Source of the DNA: Thalassotalea nanhaiensis
Lineage (GTDB): Bacteria; Pseudomonadota; Gammaproteobacteria; Enterobacterales; Alteromonadaceae
Reading direction: 5' to 3'
Length of the DNA: 64,000 bases
Assembly (NCBI RefSeq): GCF_031583575.1
Contig: NZ_CP134146.1
Coordinates: forward strand, 1,860,001 to 1,924,000
The notes under the pieces were generated by a model. That model ran no database searches. It worked only from the letters and a program-made list of their open reading frames with translations, and was not told where the DNA came from. Of this stretch, positions 34,658 through 43,335 are shown piece by piece. The position numbers and the translations under genes were made by a program. Position 1 is the first letter of the stretch. Every line of letters begins with the position of its first letter.

Positions 34658-37408
34658 TTATTCAGACTCTTTATTTTTTTCTGCTCGTGCAGATTTTGCT
34701 TTAGCAATAGCAGATGCTATTTTGGCTTTTTTATCAGTATCGCTTACTGATTCTTTTTTTGCTTGTGTGTCTGATTTTTCAGACGCGGCAGCTTTCTTTG
34801 CCTTTGCTTTTGCTACGGCAGCAGCTACTTTTTGCTTTTTCAACTCAGCTGCGCTAACCGTAGTTTGCTGTTCAATATTGGCATCGGATTGATTGTCAAT
34901 CGTAAAGTCCAATTCTTCTTGAACGGAACTTTTCAATGCTTTAACTGCGGCATCCGTATGTGCTTGTTTCTCTTCAGCACTGTTGGAACCTTGTTTTAAC
35001 GGTGTCGACTCTTTAGTTTTGGGAGTTGATTTTTTTGCTTTAGTCACTTTCGTTGCTGCGGCTTTCTTTGCTTTAGCTTTCGCTACTGCGGCAGCTGTGC
35101 GTGCTTTTTTCTCATCAGCGCTACTCGGTACGGACTCTGTTGGTTTCGACGTTGCTGTTTTGGCGTCTGATTGCTCTGTTGCAGTCACTTTCGTTGCTGC
35201 GGCTTTCTTTTCTTTAGCTTTCGCTACTGCGGCAGCTGTACGCGCTTTCTTTTCATCAGCACTATTAGATGCTTGCTCTGAAGGTTTCGACTCTGCTGCT
35301 TTGGCGCCTGATTTCTCTGTTGCTGTTGCTTTCGCTGCTGCTGCTTTCTTTGCTTTAGCTTTTGCTACTGCTGCAGCTGTACGTGCTTTTTTCTCATCAG
35401 CGCTATTAGATGCTTGCTCTGAAGGTTTCGACTCTGCTGCTTTGGCGCCTGATTGCTCTGTTGCTGTTGCTTTCGCTGCTGCGGCTTTCTTTGCTTTAGC
35501 TTTTGCTACTGCTGCAGCTGTGCGTGCTTTTTTCTCATCAGCGCTATTAGATGCTTGCTCTGAAGGTTTCGACTCTGCTGTTTTGGCATCTGATTGCTCT
35601 GTTGCTGTTGCTTTCGCTGCTGCGGCTTTCTTTGCTTTAGCTTTTGCTACTGCTGCAGCTGTGCGTGCTTTCTTTTCATCAGCACTATTAGATGCTTGCT
35701 CTGCCGGCTTCGTGTCTTCTGTTGTTTGATCGCTTGACGTTACTGTAGTAGCGGCTGCCTTTTTTGCTTTCGCTCGAGCAATTGCTTGCGCGGCTCTGGT
35801 TTTTACATCTGCTACTTCAACTTCAGGCACGTCTGTTTGTGTTGCTTGTGCAGCTTTTTTTGCCTTTACTCTGGCAAGAGCTGCTGCAACCGCAGAATTG
35901 TTTGATTTTGCTTGTTCAGGACTTGTTGCTGCTTTTCTGGCTGCCATTGCTTTTTTGTGTTTTACTTCACGAGCAATCTTTTCTTTTTCCAGGCGCACGT
36001 TACGCGCTTCAAAACGTATTTTTGCTTTTTCGGCTTGTGCTTCTTGTACTTTATTTTGTCTGATTTCGGCTTTAGCTACGCGGTAGTATTGAACCAATGG
36101 GATCTGACTTGGACATACATAAGCGCATGCTCCACAATCGATACAGTCAAACAAATTGAGCTTTTCTAGTTGCTCATATTCTTTGGCCTTAGCATGCCAC
36201 TGTAGTTCCTGAGGTAATAATGAACTAGGGCAAACTTCGGCACACTGACCACAACGGATACACTCAAGCTCCTTGGTTGCCGGAGATATTTCTTCAACGG
36301 TAGGGGCTAAAATGCAGTTGGTCGTTTTAACCACTGGTACGTTAAGACTTGGCAAGGTAAAGCCCATTAACGGGCCACCCATGATAATACGTTGTTGAGC
36401 TTTGTTGTTCTTCGGCTCTAGTGGACTAAAACCGCACTGTTCTAGTAAATGGGCTATTGGCGTACCCAAAGGTACCCATAGATTTTGCGGTTTTTTAAGG
36501 GCTTGACCGGTAACTGTTACTACTCTGCGTAGAAGAGGCTTGTCATCAATTATCGCCTCCGCAATTGCAAACACCGTTGCTACGTTTTGTACAATAACAC
36601 CTAAAGAAAGAGGTAACACACCACTGGGCACTTCTTGCCCTGTTAATGCTTGGATAAGTTGCTTTTCACCGCCAGTCGGGTACTTAGTTGGCAACACACA
36701 TACGTGTATGTTCTCAATGTCAATTGTTGCTGCTTTTAATGCTTTTATCGCTTGCGGCTTATTATCTTCTATACCAATTAGGATGTGCTCGGGCTCTAAT
36801 AAGTAGTTTAAGATCTCTAAACCCTTGATTATCGCAGCAGAGCGTTCGCGCATTAACAAATCGTCGCTGGTAATGTAAGGTTCACATTCTGCCGCGTTTA
36901 TGACTAAAAATTTAATCCCTGGTTGCGCATTAACTTTGATATTTGTTGGAAAACCAGCACCGCCCATGCCTGAAATACCGGCAGCTGCAATTTTTTCTAC
37001 AATGTCTGATTTACTTAAACTTTTAAAGTCTTCAACAATATGTCTTTTTATCCACTTATCTAAACCATCTGGTTCGATAAATATGCATAAATCGGACATC
37101 CCAGAAGGATGTGCCATAATCGATGGTTTAATTGCTGTGATGGTTCCTGATGTAGGCGCATGAACAGGGACACACATAGGGTTGTCACTGCTAGTTAATG
37201 CTTGGCCTTTCAATACATGTTGACCAACTTGAACCAACATCTCACCAGTTTTACCTATGTGCTGCTTTATGGGTAAAATTAATTCTTTGGCGAGCGCAAT
37301 GGTTTTAATTGGCTTATCAGTAGTTAAGAACTTTTGTTCTGGTGGATGAATACCACCGGCAAAATTGAAAAACTTTTGTTTTTTTATACGTTCAATGACA
37401 GATTCCAT
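34658..37408 (-). CDS. rsxC: Electron transport complex subunit RsxC/RnfC, repeat-expanded
   Basis: A peripheral NADH-binding subunit of the Rnf/Rsx complex, passing electrons to the membrane part. Residues 1-460 are the conserved core: FAGGIHPPEQK, the nucleotide-binding GISGMGGAGFPTNIK, FMN-domain blocks such as AAECEPYITSDD, and two 4Fe-4S motifs CIRCGQCAEVCP and CIDCGACAYVCP. The remainder of the 916 residues is a Lys/Ala/Glu-rich tail that includes five tandem 47-residue repeats and more degenerate ones, all built on ARTAAAVAKAKAKKAA. E. coli RsxC has a shorter tail of the same kind (740 residues). The repeats should form long charged helices. An extensive antisense ORF here is only a shadow. 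Confidence 0.95.
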   Translation of the reverse strand: MESVIERIKKQKFFNFAGGIHPPEQKFLTTDKPIKTIALAKELILPIKQHIGKTGEMLVQVGQHVLKGQALTSSDNPMCVPVHAPTSGTITAIKPSIMAHPSGMSDLCIFIEPDGLDKWIKRHIVEDFKSLSKSDIVEKIAAAGISGMGGAGFPTNIKVNAQPGIKFLVINAAECEPYITSDDLLMRERSAAIIKGLEILNYLLEPEHILIGIEDNKPQAIKALKAATIDIENIHVCVLPTKYPTGGEKQLIQALTGQEVPSGVLPLSLGVIVQNVATVFAIAEAIIDDKPLLRRVVTVTGQALKKPQNLWVPLGTPIAHLLEQCGFSPLEPKNNKAQQRIIMGGPLMGFTLPSLNVPVVKTTNCILAPTVEEISPATKELECIRCGQCAEVCPSSLLPQELQWHAKAKEYEQLEKLNLFDCIDCGACAYVCPSQIPLVQYYRVAKAEIRQNKVQEAQAEKAKIRFEARNVRLEKEKIAREVKHKKAMAARKAATSPEQAKSNNSAVAAALARVKAKKAAQATQTDVPEVEVADVKTRAAQAIARAKAKKAAATTVTSSDQTTEDTKPAEQASNSADEKKARTAAAVAKAKAKKAAAAKATATEQSDAKTAESKPSEQASNSADEKKARTAAAVAKAKAKKAAAAKATATEQSGAKAAESKPSEQASNSADEKKARTAAAVAKAKAKKAAAAKATATEKSGAKAAESKPSEQASNSADEKKARTAAAVAKAKEKKAAATKVTATEQSDAKTATSKPTESVPSSADEKKARTAAAVAKAKAKKAAATKVTKAKKSTPKTKESTPLKQGSNSAEEKQAHTDAAVKALKSSVQEELDFTIDNQSDANIEQQTTVSAAELKKQKVAAAVAKAKAKKAAASEKSDTQAKKESVSDTDKKAKIASAIAKAKSARAEKNKESE
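34997..35701 (-). repeat. Five tandem 141-bp repeats within rsxC
   Basis: Five consecutive 47-codon units read on the minus strand from about 35701 to 34997. The first three are nearly identical and differ at only a few residues (for example EQSDAKTAE, EQSGAKAAE, EKSGAKAAE). Units 4 and 5 diverge progressively, and a degenerate sixth follows. Such repeats vary in copy number by slippage or recombination. Confidence 0.85.
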
Positions 37409-37418
37409 TACAACCTCA

Positions 37419-37973
37419 CTAATCTATCTGAACTATATCGATAGCTTGCAAATCCCACTGCCAGGTTTCTGGCGTCTGTTCAACAGGGATCATCTCTATG
37501 CAATCTACAGGGCAGGGTTCTACACATAAATCACAACCAGTACATTCGTCGATGATAACAGTATGCATTTGCTTAGCCGCGCCCATGATGGCATCAACAG
37601 GGCAGGCTTGAATACATTTAGTACAACCAATACAGTCTTCTTCAATGATAAAGGCAACCTTTGGTGTATTGTCGTTTACGTGTGTTTCATCAAGAGGTTG
37701 AACTTCAACCCCCATTAAATCTGCAATTTTTTTAATTGTATCATCGCCGCCAGGAGCGCATTTATTAATGGCTTCGCCATCAGCTACAGCTTGCGCGTAC
37801 GGTTTACAACCTGGATAACCACATTGACCACATTGAGTTTGAGGAAGTAGGGCATCCAATTGTTCTACTAATGGGTCGCCCTCAACTTTAAAGCGCACTG
37901 AAGCGTATCCTAACAATGCCCCAAACGCAGTAGCAATAAGGCCAAAAACAACGATAGCTAAAATAAGGTCCAT
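37419..37973 (-). CDS. rsxB: Electron transport complex subunit RsxB/RnfB
   Basis: A polyferredoxin subunit of the Rnf/Rsx complex. The 184-residue protein has an N-terminal membrane helix (3-23), the 4Fe-4S Fer4-type cluster [13 protein letters not shown], and two ferredoxin motifs [15 protein letters not shown] and [15 protein letters not shown]. It starts 2 bases after rsxA and ends 10 bases before rsxC. Confidence 0.96.
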   Translation of the reverse strand: MDLILAIVVFGLIATAFGALLGYASVRFKVEGDPLVEQLDALLPQTQCGQCGYPGCKPYAQAVADGEAINKCAPGGDDTIKKIADLMGVEVQPLDETHVNDNTPKVAFIIEEDCIGCTKCIQACPVDAIMGAAKQMHTVIIDECTGCDLCVEPCPVDCIEMIPVEQTPETWQWDLQAIDIVQID

Positions 37974-37975
37974 AA

Positions 37976-38554
37976 TTACTTAACCAAGCCAGTAAAGCCC
38001 ATAAAGGCGAGAGACATAAGGCCTGCGGTGATCATAGCAATTGCCGCGCCCTGAAATGGTTTGGGAACATCGGCATTAGCCAGGCGTTCGCGCATTGCTG
38101 AAAACATAATTAATACTATTGAAAAACCGACAGCGGCGCCAAAACCATAAACAATTGATTCAAAGAAATTGTGTTGTTCGTACAAATTCAATAATGCCAC
38201 GCCAAGTACTGCGCAGTTTGTGGTAATTAATGGTAAGAAAATGCCTAATAAACGATATAGGTTTGCGCTGGTTTTATGGACAACCATTTCAGTAAACTGC
38301 ACGACGACTGCAATCACTAAAATAAAGCCCATAGTCGTTAAATACTCTAACCCTAATGGTTGCAGCAAATAGGTACTAAATAAATAACTTAATAATGAGG
38401 CAAGGGTAAGTACAAATGTTGTAGCTAAAGACATACCAATAGCGGTTTCGGTACGCGAAGAAACACCCATGAATGGGCATAAACCTAAAAACTTAACCAG
38501 AACAAAGTTGTTTACTAACACTGTGCCAATCAACAGTAGTAGATAATCAGTCAT
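37976..38554 (-). CDS. rsxA: Electron transport complex subunit RsxA/RnfA
   Basis: A six-helix membrane subunit and first gene of rsxABCDGE. The 192-residue protein has [21 protein letters not shown] and [15 protein letters not shown], each with the Cys ligand of the intramembrane iron centre shared with RsxE. The complex couples electron flow between NADH and ferredoxin to ion transport, and in E. coli it keeps SoxR reduced. Confidence 0.96.
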   Translation of the reverse strand: MTDYLLLLIGTVLVNNFVLVKFLGLCPFMGVSSRTETAIGMSLATTFVLTLASLLSYLFSTYLLQPLGLEYLTTMGFILVIAVVVQFTEMVVHKTSANLYRLLGIFLPLITTNCAVLGVALLNLYEQHNFFESIVYGFGAAVGFSIVLIMFSAMRERLANADVPKPFQGAAIAMITAGLMSLAFMGFTGLVK

Positions 38555-38649
38555 TTATAATAATTTTTTTGTGAAGTTACCTTCATTATCCTAGTTTATT
38601 AATGATTTAACAACACGTTGTTAGTAAGGTTATTTTAGTTGGTTACTTA

Positions 38650-38677
38650 TTGCACATAATATGATGATTATGTGCAA
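38650..38677. repeat. Inverted repeat between csrD-like gene and rsxA
   Basis: An 11-bp perfect stem TTGCACATAAT, loop ATGATG, ATTATGTGCAA lies 25 bases past the csrD-like stop and about 100 bases before rsxA. There is no T run on the minus strand. It could be a weak terminator, or an operator site ahead of the rsx operon. Confidence 0.5.
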
Positions 38678-38701
38678 ATTATTTTACAATTACACTGAAT
38701 T

Positions 38702-40609
38702 TTACAGCGGTTCTGGTTTGCCCAGGTAAAATCCTTGGCAACCATCCATAAATACTTCGTCAAAGGTATACTTTTCTTCCTGAGTTTCAACACTTTCAGC
38801 TAACACTCGAATACCTAAACGGTGAGCAAGATCTATCATTAGGCGTAAAAAGTACTGATTATTTTTGTCTAAGTGAATGTTGCGTGTATAGCTACCATCC
38901 ATTTTTATGTAATCAGGCGATAACTCTCTGAAGAATTTAAATGAAGTGATACCGACACCAAAGTGTTCAACACAAATTCTAGCACCAACTCGGTGTACCA
39001 TATCGATAAAATGTGAACTGCCTTTAATGTTTTGCTCTAAACCATATTCACTTATTTCAAACACCAAACGTGTTGCAATGTCATGATCTTTTAATAAACG
39101 GCGCTCTAACCAAATTACAAAATGTTCATCGTGAATAGAACGTGTGCTTAAATTAATACCAAAGGTTTGTTCGCTCAGGTTTTTTTCTTTAATTTCATTG
39201 AGAGTTTTCTCAATCACTAAGCGATCGATCAAGATGATTTTATCAAGCTTTTCGGCCATGGCAATAAAGGTAGCAGTAGGTAAAATGTCACCTTCTGAGC
39301 TGGTAAAGCGAGATAACACCTCGCTGTATATTCTATTGTTACGGCTACTTGGTTGAATTAATTGAGAAAGTAATGAAACACTTTGATTTTCAATTACATA
39401 ACTGATTTCTTTATTCCAGTTTTGGTTACCAAAGCCAGCGGTTTCGCTTTGTAACAACTCAGGATCTCGTTGTACATACCAAGAATTCTTATTACGGGTT
39501 TGCGCCATGCTTATGGCGGTATCGGCCAATGCCAACATTTCACCAAGCGGACGATGCACATCAATCTTTACGATGCCAGAGAAGGCTATTGAATCAAAAT
39601 CAGCAAGTTGTTGATATTCATTAAACAGACCTGTCAATTCTTCACTGAATTTTTCAGCTGCTTTTAACGTGATATTAGGCAAGAATGTAGCAAAGTCAGA
39701 GCCGTTTAAACGGTATACATGGGCTGATTCCAAGTGTTTAACTTGTGCTTTTAATATATTGGCAACTTGGCAAATATAACGATCACCTTCCTGATACCCG
39801 TGTACTTGGTTAATGGTTTGCAGCTCTGAACAGCGGGTGATTATAAGCACTCCAAAACCGGAAGATTTGTTTGATTGGGTAAACTCGGTAAAGAAGTCTA
39901 CAAAGCCGCTGCGATTCTCAAGTTCTGTTAAATGATCAATATAAGCGGTTTGCTGCAACTCTTGCGTTTTGAGTAGTTTATTACTGACAAAGGTTTTTAG
40001 CTCGGTAAGTACGCTGTTTACATCGTCAAATTCAGTTGGAAGAGTCAATTTCCCCGTTGTTTCTCTATTGGTAATTGCGGTTTTAATTTCTGTAGCAATA
40101 AGTTCAGAAATTTTCTTTGAAGCTTTGCGACTCGCTCTACCAGTTACCGAGTTTGTTACCAATGAACCAACGATTAACACGGAGAGTGCAGTTAATAGAA
40201 TAAATAGGGTAATCGAGTTATATAAGTTAAATAAACTGTCATTGTTTAGACGATACTTGATGTAGATGCTTAAAGCGTTATTTTTGACAGTTTCAAGTTT
40301 TGTCTCACCATTAAATAACGCTAAAATACTGAAACTAGGATCAGAGTTTGTATATTTGTAAATCACATCATTATTAAAATCAGTAATTACCAATTCGTCG
40401 TATTCAAATGCCAAACGTAACTGTTTAGAAAAGCCTTTTAGGTCATCTCCTTGATAATGCTCAGTGATCTTTTTAAGTGAGGTGTGATGATCGCTTTTTG
40501 CTTCATTTAAAAAGTTATTTAAGCTGTATAAGCTGAAACTAAAATAACAGATAAAAAATATTGCAGTAACGAAGATGTTCTTGAAAAAAATACGCGCTAA
40601 TGTCGACAT
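38702..40609 (-). CDS. Degenerate GGDEF-EAL protein, CsrD/LapD-like
   Basis: A 635-residue membrane protein: TM1 about 9-31, a periplasmic loop to 130, TM2 about 132-153, then a linker, a GGDEF domain and an EAL domain. The GGDEF active site reads NGSDF (302-306), lacking the residues for cyclase activity. In the EAL domain Glu of EVL (430) and the NLS, Lys and C-terminal Glu residues are kept, but the metal-binding DDFGTG loop is EHFGVG (548-553). So it is probably not catalytic. Layout, length and the doubly degenerate domains resemble CsrD (RNase E specificity factor for CsrB/C decay) or LapD-type c-di-GMP receptors. Gene order does not decide. Confidence 0.82.
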   Translation of the reverse strand: MSTLARIFFKNIFVTAIFFICYFSFSLYSLNNFLNEAKSDHHTSLKKITEHYQGDDLKGFSKQLRLAFEYDELVITDFNNDVIYKYTNSDPSFSILALFNGETKLETVKNNALSIYIKYRLNNDSLFNLYNSITLFILLTALSVLIVGSLVTNSVTGRASRKASKKISELIATEIKTAITNRETTGKLTLPTEFDDVNSVLTELKTFVSNKLLKTQELQQTAYIDHLTELENRSGFVDFFTEFTQSNKSSGFGVLIITRCSELQTINQVHGYQEGDRYICQVANILKAQVKHLESAHVYRLNGSDFATFLPNITLKAAEKFSEELTGLFNEYQQLADFDSIAFSGIVKIDVHRPLGEMLALADTAISMAQTRNKNSWYVQRDPELLQSETAGFGNQNWNKEISYVIENQSVSLLSQLIQPSSRNNRIYSEVLSRFTSSEGDILPTATFIAMAEKLDKIILIDRLVIEKTLNEIKEKNLSEQTFGINLSTRSIHDEHFVIWLERRLLKDHDIATRLVFEISEYGLEQNIKGSSHFIDMVHRVGARICVEHFGVGITSFKFFRELSPDYIKMDGSYTRNIHLDKNNQYFLRLMIDLAHRLGIRVLAESVETQEEKYTFDEVFMDGCQGFYLGKPEPL

Positions 40610-40866
40610 CGTAAAAATGGATCCCTAATACCTAAAATTATTTTTATTATTTCAGTATCTTGAAGATACTTTTTTATAATTTTTTTATATCTATACCTTA
40701 TGCAAATTAATAGCTAAAAGCAATCTTTATAAAGTGTGTAGTTAACTAAAAATTAACAATTTTGTCTTGATTTTCATTCAATTTTTAAGTGTTGCTCTCG
40801 CTTTATTAAAATAGGTTAAATATAATCAGTGCATGCAAACGATAAAAATAATTATAAGTCCGTGTT

Positions 40867-41268
40867 ATGAGCGATAATCAATCACAAACTAATAAGCCCA
40901 ACGGCACAGGTATTAAGCGTTTATTTAAAGCGACCTATTGTTCTATTAAAGGGTTTAAAGCCGCCTGGAAGCATGAATCTGCATTTCGTCAAGAACTTGT
41001 TCTTGTGTTGGTGCTATTTCCATTTTCATTTGTAATAGCGCAATCAACTAATCATTGGCTAGTACTGTTTTTCAGTTTAATATTTTTATTATTTTCCGAA
41101 CTTGTTAACTCTGCATTAGAGGCGTTAGCAGACAAGGTATGCCTCGAGCATGATGAATTAATTGGTCGAGCCAAAGATATAGGCTCTGCCATTGTGTTCC
41201 TTGCTTTGATATTTTTAAAATTGGTGTGGATTATTGCAACTTTGCAGTATTTTTCATTGATCAATTGA
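40867..41268 (+). CDS. dgkA: Diacylglycerol kinase
   Basis: A small trimeric integral-membrane kinase recycling diacylglycerol to phosphatidate. The 133-residue protein has GFKAAWKHESAFRQE, three membrane helices and the active-site signature ELVNSALEALADKV followed by GRAKDIGSA. It has a slightly longer polar N-terminus than E. coli DgkA. Single gene on the plus strand, divergent from the GGDEF-EAL gene across a 257-base AT-rich spacer that must hold both promoters. Confidence 0.95.
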   Translation: MSDNQSQTNKPNGTGIKRLFKATYCSIKGFKAAWKHESAFRQELVLVLVLFPFSFVIAQSTNHWLVLFFSLIFLLFSELVNSALEALADKVCLEHDELIGRAKDIGSAIVFLALIFLKLVWIIATLQYFSLIN

Positions 41269-41402
41269 AATTAAACCGATTACACATTCTTGGTTACGCT
41301 TTGTTATAACATTTTTGTTTTATATTGGTTAAACTAAACTTATTACCCACACCTTGAATGGCAAAGGGTATATTTCTTATCATATTGTATTACAGAGTTT
41401 AA

Positions 41403-42461
41403 ATGACATTATTAATTGTTTACTTGTGCATTGCCATCGGCGTTTCTTTTATTTGTTCTGTATTAGAAGCCGTATTACTGTCGATTACACCAAGTTTTAT
41501 TGCTCGGACTAATAAAGTTAAGTCACGAGGCGGTCAAGTGTTAACTAAGGTTAAGCTGAACCTTGATCAGTCAATATCCAGTATCCTAATTTTAAATACC
41601 TTTGCTCATACCATGGGCGCGGCAGGTGTTGGTGCCCAAGCCATTCGGGTGTTTGGTGAAAAATGGGAGACATTAATTGCTTTCTTACTTACTTTGGCCA
41701 TTTTATATTTATCTGAAATCATTCCTAAAACCATAGGTGCTACTTTTTGGCGTCAACTTGCAATTCCTTCGGCGTATGCAATTGCATTTTTAGTAAAGGT
41801 GGTCTTTCCACTGGTATGGTTGTCAACTCGACTTACTAAATTATTTTCCAGTAAAACCAATAATGAAACCAGTCGTGAAGAAGTGCTAGCTGTTGCTTCA
41901 TTAAGTTTTAAGGATGGGGCAATTGCCAGCCAAGAAAATCAACTGGTCGAAAATATTCTTAAATTAAGAGATGCTGATACGGAAGATATTCTAACGCCAC
42001 GAAGTGTTGTTCATGCCCTAAATGAAAACACTACTGTTATTGAAGCATTAGATTTAGAAAAAACAGCTAACTTTACCCGAATTCCTGTTTATAAGGACAG
42101 CATCGATAATATTACCGGTATGATCATTAAAGGTCAGTTGTATGAGAATGAGCGTAAAGGTAAAGGAAACCTGACTTTAAAAGACATTGCCAACCCTTTG
42201 TATAGAATATCAGAACGCTTTCCTGTGCTTAATTTACTTGATGTATTTATCAAACGCCAAGAGCATATGTTTTTAGTGGAAGATCACTTTGGCCAAACAG
42301 CTGGCATTGTTACTTTAGAAGATGCTATAGAGACTATTTTAGGGCGTGAAATAGTTGACGAAAGTGATAAGGATGCTGATATGCAAAAGCTTGCCAAAGC
42401 TAATTATCGTCAACGACTTCGAGAGAAGGGCAGTAAACTTTCTGATAAAGACAGTGAGTAA
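41403..42461 (+). CDS. DUF21/CNNM-CBS domain membrane protein
   Basis: A 352-residue protein with an N-terminal DUF21 (CNNM) membrane domain of three to four helices, including ICSVLEAVLLSI and LYLSEIIPKTIGA. A CBS pair follows (about residues 195-325) with DILTPRSVV, RIPVYKDSIDNITGMI and LVEDHFGQTAGIVTLEDAIE. It lacks the C-terminal CorC/HlyC domain found in CorC-type paralogues. CNNM proteins are linked to divalent cation, chiefly magnesium, transport; direction and substrate are unknown here. Single gene. Confidence 0.87.
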   Translation: MTLLIVYLCIAIGVSFICSVLEAVLLSITPSFIARTNKVKSRGGQVLTKVKLNLDQSISSILILNTFAHTMGAAGVGAQAIRVFGEKWETLIAFLLTLAILYLSEIIPKTIGATFWRQLAIPSAYAIAFLVKVVFPLVWLSTRLTKLFSSKTNNETSREEVLAVASLSFKDGAIASQENQLVENILKLRDADTEDILTPRSVVHALNENTTVIEALDLEKTANFTRIPVYKDSIDNITGMIIKGQLYENERKGKGNLTLKDIANPLYRISERFPVLNLLDVFIKRQEHMFLVEDHFGQTAGIVTLEDAIETILGREIVDESDKDADMQKLAKANYRQRLREKGSKLSDKDSE

Positions 42462-42554
42462 TTAAACTAAACTCGAATTAACTTATTCACTAGTTTCCCA
42501 TCCAAAATTTAAATATTGCCTATAATTAATGAAAATAAATATAGGCAATATTCA

Positions 42555-43208
42555 ATGCGCAAGTATGTAACCCTTCTGCTCCTTTTACTAAGTTGTTTTG
42601 TTATTAAAGCAAAAGCACAACAGGACAATAATAATCCTCCTCGTTCCTACTTTTATCTCGGCGGTATAATTGCTAATGCGGATACAAAAGAAACGTTTGA
42701 GGATCAACTTAACCTAGATGGAAGCGAATATAGTCAATCAGATCAAAATGCAGCATTTGGTTTTTATATTGGTTTTAACTTTGCAGATAAATGGGCGTTA
42801 GAAAGCAGCATATTGGTAACTGGAGGGATGGAGGAACGCCCTTCAACACTTCCTATCGACGAAGTGTACTTAACCGCAATTACGGTAACTCCCGTTGTTC
42901 ATATAGACTTAACAGAACAAGTATCTGTTTATGTAAAAGCGGGATTAGGAATTTTATTTTATATTGAAGATTTGCACAAACATGGTGATGTTTATCGACA
43001 TAGCGATGATGATTACTGGGCTGGAGGCGGTCTGGCGTATGGGGTGGGGATAGAAGTTGATGTAAGCGAAAATATAGCTTTTCGTTTAGGGTATGACGCT
43101 ATTGAAGCTGACTTAGAGGCTGATGAAAATAACCACCATCAAAATTTAGCAGATGTAGAAGAAGAGTTTTCAATGGTGTCGATGAGCTTTCATTATAAGT
43201 TTCAATGA
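42555..43208 (+). CDS. Outer-membrane beta-barrel protein (OmpA/OmpW-like)
   Basis: A 217-residue secreted protein with a signal peptide (MRKYVTLLLLLLSC to about residue 22, ending KAKA). An eight-strand-type small barrel follows, with alternating aromatic strands such as SYFYLGGIIAN, FGFYIGFNFADKWALES, VSVYVKAGLGILFYIE and AFRLGYDAIEADLEA, ending in the aromatic terminus YKFQ. ATG 42555 is preferred to 42516 because it starts the signal peptide. The function is unknown; the fold call rests on strand pattern. Confidence 0.7.
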   Translation: MRKYVTLLLLLLSCFVIKAKAQQDNNNPPRSYFYLGGIIANADTKETFEDQLNLDGSEYSQSDQNAAFGFYIGFNFADKWALESSILVTGGMEERPSTLPIDEVYLTAITVTPVVHIDLTEQVSVYVKAGLGILFYIEDLHKHGDVYRHSDDDYWAGGGLAYGVGIEVDVSENIAFRLGYDAIEADLEADENNHHQNLADVEEEFSMVSMSFHYKFQ

Positions 43209-43219
43209 ATAAAATCATA

Positions 43220-43260
43220 GAAACGAGAACGAGAACGAGAACGAGAAACGAGAAACTAAG
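43220..43260. repeat. GAGAACGAG-type short tandem array
   Basis: GAAACGAGAACGAGAACGAG and further units ending GAAACTAAG: tandem 6-7 base units, starting 12 bases after the barrel-protein stop. Same family as 17724-17753 and 51687-51721. Confidence 0.75.
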
Positions 43261-43300
43261 AGCGTGCATTGCCACCTGAACAGTGGATATCATTTATATA

Positions 43301-43326
43301 AAAACCCCAGCAATTGCTGGGGTTTT
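43301..43326. terminator. Bidirectional terminator
   Basis: AAAACCCCAGCAA/TTGCTGGGGTTTT, a perfect 13-bp palindrome with A and T tracts on both sides, between two convergent genes (stops at 43208 and 43336). Confidence 0.9.
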
Positions 43327-43335
43327 AGTTTGTAA

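Noticed and set aside
34983-35729. A 248-codon plus-strand ORF of Ala/Phe repeats
   Set aside because: It is the antisense shadow of the rsxC tandem repeats; rsxC carries the recognised Fe-S domains in the other strand.
35764-36169. Leu/Phe-rich plus-strand ORFs resembling membrane proteins
   Set aside because: They are antisense to the charged tail and Fe-S region of rsxC; the hydrophobicity is a by-product of Lys/Glu codons read backwards.
43220-43260. Possible CRISPR-like array
   Set aside because: The units are 6-7 bases in direct tandem with no spacers and no cas genes in the window.
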